A stretch of 64,000 nucleotides of DNA from CALMEC01 sp963777565 (GTDB lineage Bacteria; Actinomycetota; Thermoleophilia; Miltoncostaeales; Miltoncostaeaceae), in assembly GCA_963777565.1 (NCBI GenBank), contig CAVZQZ010000009.1:620001-684000 (forward strand), given 5' to 3'. Shown piece by piece: positions 58,640 to 64,000 of the stretch. The notes under the pieces were generated by a model, which had not been told where the DNA came from, did no database searches, and saw only the letters and a program-made list of their open reading frames with translations. The first letter of the stretch is position 1. Every line of letters starts with the position of its first letter. A program made the translations under genes and the position numbers.

Positions 58640-59527
58640 ATGGAGGGCTTCACCGAACAGCGGATCGACGTCGGCGAGGTGCGCATCGCGGCCTCGATCG
58701 GGGGGTCCGGCCCCCCGCTGCTCCTGCTGCACGGCTATCCGCAGCACCGCGCGATGTGGCGGCACGTCGCGCCCGGGCTCGCAGAGCGCTACACCGTCGT
58801 CGCGACCGACCTGCGCGGATACGGGCAGAGCTCCAAACCCCCGGGCGACGCCGCCCACCATGCCTATTCGAAGCGCACGATGGCGGAGGATCAGGTGGGC
58901 GTGATGCGGTCGCTCGGCTTCGAGCGGTTCGCGGTGTGCGGGCATGATCGCGGAGCGCGGGTCGCGCACCGCATGTGCCTCGACCATCCCGGGGCCGTGG
59001 CGGCGGCGGCGGTCCTCGACATCGTCCCGACGCTCCACCTCTTCGAGACGACCGACCGGGCGTTCGCGAGCGCCTACTACCACTGGTTCTTCCTGAGCCA
59101 GCCCGCCGAGCTTCCCGAACGGCTGATCGGCGCGGCGGCCGGCGACTTCCTCGCGATGACCCTCGATCGCTGGAGCGGGCCGGGGTTCTCGTTCCCGCCC
59201 GGGGTCCTCGCCGAGTACGCCGCCGCTTTCGACGCGGCGACCATCCACGCGAGCTGCGAGGACTACCGCGCCGCCGCCACCGTCGATCTCGATCACGACG
59301 CCGCCGACCTCGACCGGCGGGTCGAGTGTCCGCTGCTGGTGATGTGGGGCGAGCGCGGCGCGATGCATCGCCTCTACGACGTGCCGGCGACCTGGCGCGA
59401 GCGCGCCCGCGCCATCACCACCCGTTCGCTGCCCTGCGGCCACTTCGTTCCCGAGGAGGCACCACGGGAGACCGTGGAGGTGCTCACGGCGTTTCTCGAG
59501 GAGGCGGCCGCATGGCGCGAGGCGTGA
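58640..59527 (+). CDS. Alpha/beta-hydrolase, haloacetate dehalogenase/epoxide hydrolase-like
   Basis: 295 residues from ATG at 58640. LLLLHGYPQHRAMWRHVAPGL has the oxyanion-hole HGxP, ATDLRGYGQSSKP and AVCGHDRGARVAHRM hold the nucleophile Asp (GHDRG, as in fluoroacetate dehalogenase and epoxide hydrolases), and SLPCGHFVPEEAP carries the catalytic His. The cap region FASAYYHWFFLSQPAELPE matches haloacetate dehalogenases. The Asp nucleophile implies an ester intermediate with a haloacid or epoxide. It overlaps the amidase gene by 16 bases. Confidence 0.85.
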   Translation: MEGFTEQRIDVGEVRIAASIGGSGPPLLLLHGYPQHRAMWRHVAPGLAERYTVVATDLRGYGQSSKPPGDAAHHAYSKRTMAEDQVGVMRSLGFERFAVCGHDRGARVAHRMCLDHPGAVAAAAVLDIVPTLHLFETTDRAFASAYYHWFFLSQPAELPERLIGAAAGDFLAMTLDRWSGPGFSFPPGVLAEYAAAFDAATIHASCEDYRAAATVDLDHDAADLDRRVECPLLVMWGERGAMHRLYDVPATWRERARAITTRSLPCGHFVPEEAPRETVEVLTAFLEEAAAWREA

Positions 59528-60255
59528 TCCGCGCGGTCGCAGCGGCCGCGGTCTGCGCCCTGGCGCTGGCCCCGGCGGGGGCGGCACCGGCGAGGCCGCG
59601 TCCGATCGTGTGGGTTCAGGCCGGACACGAAGCGCCGCGGGAGCCCGGGTACCGCGCCCAGACCGGCGCGGCGGGCGAGGTGCAGTTCACCGTCCGGGTC
59701 GCGGCCGCCGTCGAGCGACGGCTGCGTGCCGCGGGGGTCGACGCCCGCCATACGCCGTCACGGGTCGCCCCCAGCGGCGCCACGGGCGCGGTCTTCGTCT
59801 CGATCCATTACGACACCCCGCAGGGGCACGCCGCGGTCGGTCACGCGATCGCCGGAGTCGGCGAGAACTGGTACCACGGCGAAGGGACGGGCACTGCCCG
59901 CTCGACCCCCTATCCGGACAGCGCGCCGCACCGCGCCGCCACCACGGTCTCGGCGACGGTCGAGGCGCGTTCGCAGCGGCTCGCCAAGCTCCTCGCAAGC
60001 CGGTACGCGGCGGTGTTCACGCGGGCAAACGGCGCCCGCAGCGGGAGCGTGCGCCTCGAGCCGCGGTCCGGCAACCGGCGGATGATGCGGTATTTCGGCT
60101 ATTACCGCTCTCGCGCCGACGCGCGGGTGCTCATCGAGGCCGGGGCCGGCGGGACCGACGGCGCGATCCTTGGCAACACCGATCTCGTCGCGGGCGCCAT
60201 CGCTGACGCGATCGTGGCGCACCTGCGTGCGGAGGGTCGGCTCCCGGCGCGGTAG
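59512..60255 (+). CDS. N-acetylmuramoyl-L-alanine amidase (Amidase_3), secreted
   Basis: 247 residues from ATG at 59512. A signal peptide (VIRAVAAAAVCALALAPAGAAPA) is followed by an Amidase_3 domain: WVQAGHEAPREPG (zinc His and Glu), FVSIHYDTPQG (second zinc His), and ARVLIEAGAGG near the end, where the catalytic Glu lies. A Tyr replaces the usual Asn after SIH. It cuts the lactyl amide between MurNAc and L-Ala in peptidoglycan. Its start lies inside the hydrolase gene, so both are read together. Confidence 0.85.
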   Translation: MARGVIRAVAAAAVCALALAPAGAAPARPRPIVWVQAGHEAPREPGYRAQTGAAGEVQFTVRVAAAVERRLRAAGVDARHTPSRVAPSGATGAVFVSIHYDTPQGHAAVGHAIAGVGENWYHGEGTGTARSTPYPDSAPHRAATTVSATVEARSQRLAKLLASRYAAVFTRANGARSGSVRLEPRSGNRRMMRYFGYYRSRADARVLIEAGAGGTDGAILGNTDLVAGAIADAIVAHLRAEGRLPAR

Positions 60256-60268
60256 AGCTGCCGCTGCG

Positions 60269-61528
60269 TCAGCCGGCCACGACATCGATCGTCGCGGTCG
60301 TCGGCGTCGTGGTCAACGGGTTGGCGAGGGTCAGCGACGCCGAGCGTTGCGCGAGCAGCAGTTCCGCCGGCACGGCGACCACCGCCGCGGCCCCGTCGGA
60401 GCCGACCGTCAGGAGCACGCCGCCGCTCCGAGCCACGAGCCGATCCGCGAGCGAGGCCGGCGCGACCCGCAGCGTGACCGTTGTGGAGCCCGGTGGCCAG
60501 ATCGCGCCCACAGACGCGGCCCCGCCGGCCGGGACCACCAGCGGCGTGGAGACACCCGGAGATGCGGGCGGCCGGAGCGCCCCGAAGTAGTCCTGGATGG
60601 CTGACGGGAACAGCGTGGCCGCCGAGGGCGAGCGCAGGTTGCCGCAGACCTCCCGCACCGCCACCGCGAGCGCCGCCGACCACCGGTCCGCCCCGACTCT
60701 GGCGAGCACCGCCTGCGGCGTCGTGGGAAGTGAGGTGGGCGCCCCGGTCATGATCCCGCGGATCGTCCCGGGCGACGCGAGCTCGAGCGCCATCCACACG
60801 GGCCAGGACTCGTACGCATCGAGGCCCGCGAGGCGGACCGGATCGAAGTCGTTGCAGAAGGAGATCGACCGCGCGGCGCCGCCGACGACCCGCTGAGCTC
60901 CGCCGGGATCGTCGATCACCGCGCCGGTGAACGCGGCGGGCTCGACGAGCGCGGCATGCCACTCGGCCGCGCCCTCGCTCAGCAGGCCGGCGCTGCCAGA
61001 GTTGTTCGCGTTGCACTGCACACCGTGGAAGAGCTCGTGAGCCAGGGTCGCACGCGGTGCGGTCGACTCGGGTGTGAGGATCACGGCGCTCGCCGACACG
61101 AAACGGCGTCGGCCGCCGCTCACCGCGAACCGGCACGGTGCGAGTCCCGGCTGGAGCGTCGAGACGAGCTGGGTGACGCCGGTGGCGTCGAGGACGATGT
61201 CGAGGCCTCGTGTGCCGCCGGCAAAGTCTTGAGGTCGACCCTTCGCCGCCGCCCGCCACTCCCGGTTGAGCTTCACGACCAGCGAGGTGCGGAGCCCCTT
61301 GAGCACCGCACGGCGCTGGGCGGCGCTGAACCCGGCGAGCAGCCGACCCCGCGCCGCCGGGGAGAGGCGCGCGAGCGATCGCGGGCGCTGCGCCGGGGTC
61401 AGACGGCGGAGCTGCCGAAATGCGGCGACGTTGCGCGTGATCGCCGGGGCGGGATCGCCGGTGAGCGGGGCGAAGCCGGCGGCAATGGACCGCGCGCGCA
61501 CCTCCTCCGCCGCGACGAGCGTGTCCAT
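60269..61528 (-). CDS. Putative HExxH zinc metallopeptidase of unknown family
   Basis: 419 residues from ATG at 61528. The motif TLAHELFHGVQCNAN (HExxH) is followed 20 residues later by LSEGAAEWHAALVE, whose Glu could be the third zinc ligand, as in gluzincins. A conserved-looking helix RLTPAQRPRSLARLSPAARGRLLAGF lies ahead. The same frame stays coding-like further upstream, to about 61730 (ALCIADSANFRAWWGD, GRCDTLPPAAM), but has no ATG, GTG or TTG there, so the true start or signal peptide may have been lost by a frameshift. The C-terminal 120 residues are Val/Thr-rich strands. Confidence 0.6.
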   Translation of the reverse strand: MDTLVAAEEVRARSIAAGFAPLTGDPAPAITRNVAAFRQLRRLTPAQRPRSLARLSPAARGRLLAGFSAAQRRAVLKGLRTSLVVKLNREWRAAAKGRPQDFAGGTRGLDIVLDATGVTQLVSTLQPGLAPCRFAVSGGRRRFVSASAVILTPESTAPRATLAHELFHGVQCNANNSGSAGLLSEGAAEWHAALVEPAAFTGAVIDDPGGAQRVVGGAARSISFCNDFDPVRLAGLDAYESWPVWMALELASPGTIRGIMTGAPTSLPTTPQAVLARVGADRWSAALAVAVREVCGNLRSPSAATLFPSAIQDYFGALRPPASPGVSTPLVVPAGGAASVGAIWPPGSTTVTLRVAPASLADRLVARSGGVLLTVGSDGAAAVVAVPAELLLAQRSASLTLANPLTTTPTTATIDVVAG

Positions 61529-61732
61529 GGCCGCGGGAGGGAGCGTGTCGCACCGCCCGTCGGCCCCGGTCAGCGCGCCAGGCGCGCCGGGGGTGTCGCC
61601 CCACCAGGCGCGGAAGTTCGCCGAGTCGGCGATGCACAGCGCGCCGGTGCCGTCAACGAATTCCGACCGTGGGGCCGCGGTGGCGGCCGCCCCACGATCG
61701 CACGCACGGAGGGGTCGTGCGTCTCGTGCCCG

Positions 61733-62365
61733 TCAGCGACTCTCGACGGACGTCACATTAAAGCTCTTGTCGAACTTGACTGTTGCCGGGCTGCCGTCCG
61801 CCTTGGTGACGTGCGCCTCGTAGGCGTCACCGTCGGCGTCGGTCTCGACGCGGACGATCGTCGCGCCGGGAAGCTTGGCGAGCGCTGCGGCCTTGGCCTT
61901 GGCGGCGTTGTCGCCGGTGAGGAGCGTTTCGTCGGGGCGCTGCCCGCCGGGGCCGCCGTGGCCGCCGGGGCCGCCGGTCTCAACGGCCGTCACCGCGAAC
62001 TGGGCGTTCACCCGCACCGTCGCCCGTGTGCCGTCCGACTTCGTGATGTGGGCGTGGTATCCCTGGGCGTCCTGCTCCACCCGGTCGATCGTTGCGCCCG
62101 GCACCTTGGCGAGCACCGCCGCCTTGATCTTCGCCGCCGCGTCACCGGTGACCTGGGTCTGCTGCGGCCGCTGCCCCTGGGGAACCCCGTAGGCGGCGGC
62201 GCCCGGGGTCGACGCGGCGATGGAGGAGTCCGTCGCGGAGGTGGATGGGCCGGAGGCGGCGGCGCCGTCCGTTCCGTTCGAGCCTGAGGCGATCGCCCAT
62301 CCGGCGCCGCCGAGGCAGGCGGCGGCGGTAAGTGTTGCGATCGTGCGTTTGGTGGTGTCGAGCAT
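61733..62365 (-). CDS. Secreted protein with two PepSY-like repeats
   Basis: 210 residues from ATG at 62365. The N-terminus (TIATLTAAACLGGAGWAIAS) is a signal peptide. After a Ser/Ala linker come two PepSY-like units: QVTGDAAAKIKAAVLAKVPGATIDRVE with AHITKSDGTRATVRVN, and LTGDNAAKAKAAALAKLPGATIVRVE with AHVTKADGSPATVKFD. PepSY domains often inhibit proteases or modulate membrane proteins. The gene is a paralogue of the next one; their first 26 residues are identical. Confidence 0.85.
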   Translation of the reverse strand: MLDTTKRTIATLTAAACLGGAGWAIASGSNGTDGAAASGPSTSATDSSIAASTPGAAAYGVPQGQRPQQTQVTGDAAAKIKAAVLAKVPGATIDRVEQDAQGYHAHITKSDGTRATVRVNAQFAVTAVETGGPGGHGGPGGQRPDETLLTGDNAAKAKAAALAKLPGATIVRVETDADGDAYEAHVTKADGSPATVKFDKSFNVTSVESR

Positions 62366-62546
62366 GCGTGAGGTCCTTTCTCGGGTGACGCGGGGTCTGA
62401 CGAGTGTTCAGCGTGGCCCGCCCGGCTGGGGTTCAGGTCGGAGGGGCCTGGGGGTTGCCTGAGACTTCGTGAACGGCTGGCGATCGTGGACGGGGCCCGC
62501 TCGCGCTGGCCCCGTGGCAATTCGGATGAGGGAGTGAGGTGGGCGG

Positions 62547-63068
62547 CTAGGTCTCGCTCGTGCCGCTCTGGCCCGCGGCAGCGGCCGGAGCCGGGCTCTC
62601 GCCGCTCGACCCGCCGCCGTCGCGGTCTGGGCACGGCCCGCCGGGGCCGCCTGCCGCGCCTGGTCCGCCGCCGGGACCGCGTCCGGCTTCCACGGCCGTC
62701 ACCGCGAACTGGGCGTTTAGAAACACCGTTGCCCGCGTGCCATCGGACTTCGTGATGTGGGCGTGGTAGCCCTGGGCGTCCTGCTCCACCCGGTCGATCG
62801 TCGCGCCCGGAACCTCCGCGAGCACCGCCGCCGTGACCTTTGCGGCCGCATCCCCGGTCACCTCGGCCTGCTGCTGCATCTGCCCCTGCGGAGGGACGCC
62901 GTACGCCGTGGTGGCGGCCGCGATCGACGAGTCGGCCGCGGTGGTAGACGCCGACGATGTCGAGCCGCCGCCGGATCCGTTCGAGTTGGAGGCGATCGCC
63001 CATCCGGCGCCACCGAGGCAGGCGGCGGCCGTCAGCGTTGCGATCGTGCGTTTGGTGGTGTCGAGCAT
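62547..63068 (-). CDS. Secreted protein with one PepSY-like repeat, paralogue
   Basis: 173 residues from ATG at 63068. The signal peptide (TIATLTAAACLGGAGWAIAS) and the first PepSY-like repeat (EVTGDAAAKVTAAVLAEVPGATIDRVE with AHITKSDGTRATVFLN) match the neighbouring gene almost base for base, but the second repeat is replaced by a Gly/Pro/Ala tail. It lies between its paralogue and the histidine kinase gene, all on one strand. The pair probably arose by tandem duplication and may act on the kinase, which is inference. Confidence 0.82.
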   Translation of the reverse strand: MLDTTKRTIATLTAAACLGGAGWAIASNSNGSGGGSTSSASTTAADSSIAAATTAYGVPPQGQMQQQAEVTGDAAAKVTAAVLAEVPGATIDRVEQDAQGYHAHITKSDGTRATVFLNAQFAVTAVEAGRGPGGGPGAAGGPGGPCPDRDGGGSSGESPAPAAAAGQSGTSET

Positions 63069-63166
63069 GCGGGAGGTCCTTTCTCCGGTGACGAGGTCGT
63101 GGAGCCAGCATCGACCCCGGTCCTGGGGTCCACGTCGGAGGGACCTGAACATCGCCTGTGAATCTC

Positions 63167-63180
63167 GGGGGGGGGGGGGG
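63167..63180. repeat. Homopolymer of 14 G
   Basis: A run of 14 G lies two bases after the stop codon of the kinase gene (on the reverse strand, 14 C). It is outside the coding sequence. Length of such a run is unreliable in assembled sequence and could vary in life. Confidence 0.6.
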
Positions 63181-63182
63181 CG

Positions 63183-64000
63183 CTACATGCCGGGAGGCTC
63201 TCCGGCGTCGATCTCGCCGCCACTCGACACGGGGAGCCGCACCTGGAACGTGGCCCCGTGACCCGGATTGGTCACGACCTCCACCCGTCCCCCGTGGGCC
63301 TCGGCGATGGCGGACACGATCGACAGGCCCAGCCCGCTCCCGCCGCTGGCCCGGGCGCGCGACGGGTCTGCACGGAAGAACCGCTCGAAGACCCGGGCCG
63401 CGTGCTCGGGGGTCATCCCGGGACCCTGGTCCTCGACCTCGATCACCGCCTCGTCGCCCTCCCGGCGCACCCCGACGGTCACCGGCGTGCCCGGCGGGGT
63501 GTGGGTACGGGCGTTGCTCAGGAGGTTCGCGACGACCTGTTTGAGGCGCTGCTCGTCGCCGTCGATCACGACCGGCTCCGGCGCGACGAACGTGAGTGGG
63601 CGCCCGGGGTCGACGACGCGCGCGTCGCCGACGAGGTCGTGGGTGATTGCCCGCACGTCGACCCTCCCGCGCGTCATCGGACGGTTCTGGTCGAGGTGGG
63701 CGAGCAGCAGCAGGTCGTCGACCAGCACGCCCATGCGCTCGGACTCGGCCTCGATGCGCCGCATCGCGGTGCTGAGGTCCTCGGGGCGGTCCGCCGCCCC
63801 GCGCCGGAAGAGCTCGGCATACCCGCGAACGGACGTGAGCGGCGTCTGCAGCTCGTGCGACGCGTCGGCGACGAACTGGCGCAGCCGCCGCTCCGACTCC
63901 TTCCGCTCGGCGAACGCGGCCTCGATCGTGCCGAGCATGGTGTTGAGGGCACCGCCGAGCCGCCCGACCTCGGTATTCGGGTTCTCGTCGTCGATCCGTC
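63183..64000 (-). CDS. Sensor histidine kinase, 3' part (gene continues beyond the window)
   Basis: The open frame runs from the right edge to the stop at 63183. The visible part starts in the end of a HAMP linker (GRLGGALNTMLGTIEAAF), then an HisKA domain (QFVADASHELQTPLTSVRGYAEL, with the phosphorylated His) and an HATPase_c domain: VVANLLSNARTHTPPG (N box), VEDQGPGMTPEHAARVFERFFRAD (G1/F boxes) and GSGLGLSIVSAIAEAHGG (G2). The sensor part and its response regulator lie outside the window. It phosphorylates itself and a partner regulator. Confidence 0.92.
   Translation of the reverse strand, partial: RIDDENPNTEVGRLGGALNTMLGTIEAAFAERKESERRLRQFVADASHELQTPLTSVRGYAELFRRGAADRPEDLSTAMRRIEAESERMGVLVDDLLLLAHLDQNRPMTRGRVDVRAITHDLVGDARVVDPGRPLTFVAPEPVVIDGDEQRLKQVVANLLSNARTHTPPGTPVTVGVRREGDEAVIEVEDQGPGMTPEHAARVFERFFRADPSRARASGGSGLGLSIVSAIAEAHGGRVEVVTNPGHGATFQVRLPVSSGGEIDAGEPPGM

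Overview
The window is a 64 kb stretch of a high-GC, gene-dense bacterial chromosome. Several features point to an actinobacterium: a uvrC-rapZ-yvcK cluster close to gap-pgk-tpiA, an actinobacterial-type SerC, a SARP/BTAD regulator, many GTG/TTG starts, and a promoter placed for a leaderless mRNA beside a LexA box of the CGAAC-N4-GTTCG type. My guess is a deep-branching lineage such as Thermoleophilia, but that is inference. Genes are tightly packed, with many ATGA/GTGA/CTGA overlaps. One tRNA gene is present (Gly, CCC). I see no rRNA, no CRISPR array and no intact transposase.

Layout. 1-10.9 kb: accessory genes (thioesterase end, MBL-like protein, cupin, a 57-aa DUF1059 gene, cyclophilin, glucuronyl C5-epimerase-like protein, a broken methyltransferase tail, gamma-glutamyltransferase, an ABC exporter, a divergent HxlR regulator/nitroreductase pair, a DUF5996 gene between a tRNA remnant and tRNA-Gly). 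11-19 kb: argS, an antiporter with a 199-bp inverted-repeat element at its start codon, rlmH, an M48 protease, a cyclophilin lipoprotein, a NifS-like protein plus TusA, serC. 19-21 kb: an O-methyltransferase pseudogene split by a 700-bp insertion. 21-26 kb: an SOS-box radical SAM gene, then a three-gene redox cassette, then a nitronate monooxygenase. 26-31 kb: glycolysis (gpmI, tpiA, pgk, gap). 31-37 kb: nuclease, DUF1097 protein, yvcK, rapZ, uvrC. 37-42 kb: Tad/TadE-like secreted proteins including a three-domain wall hydrolase, small proteins, thrS. 42-50 kb: signalling genes (ATPase-cyclase, CorA-like/SARP fusion), an aminotransferase operon. 50-64 kb: GspE/PilB ATPase, PilZ protein, a frameshifted ABC exporter, hemY, envelope proteins, two PepSY paralogues, a histidine kinase running off the end.

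Most notable is the cassette at 22,159-25,204. A MauE/DoxX membrane protein fused to a thioredoxin-like domain is followed by a Tat-exported, cysteine-rich relative of the methylamine dehydrogenase light chain. The third gene encodes a membrane protein with a beta-propeller-like C-terminus and is interrupted by one in-frame UGA, at a position I expect to be cysteine. Downstream of that UGA is an 8-bp hairpin whose tip reads GCA-GGU-UGC, very close to the tip of the E. coli fdhF SECIS. I propose that UGA encodes selenocysteine.

Other unusual items: a NifS-like protein that lacks the PLP lysine but keeps the active-site cysteine and is translationally coupled to TusA; a CorA cytoplasmic-domain/SARP fusion; and a TadG-VanY-SLT fusion. 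Several otherwise conserved genes carry single-base frameshifts (near 3,835, 52,265, 54,581 and 54,648). These may be real decay or uncorrected sequence errors, so start, stop and pseudogene calls there are provisional.
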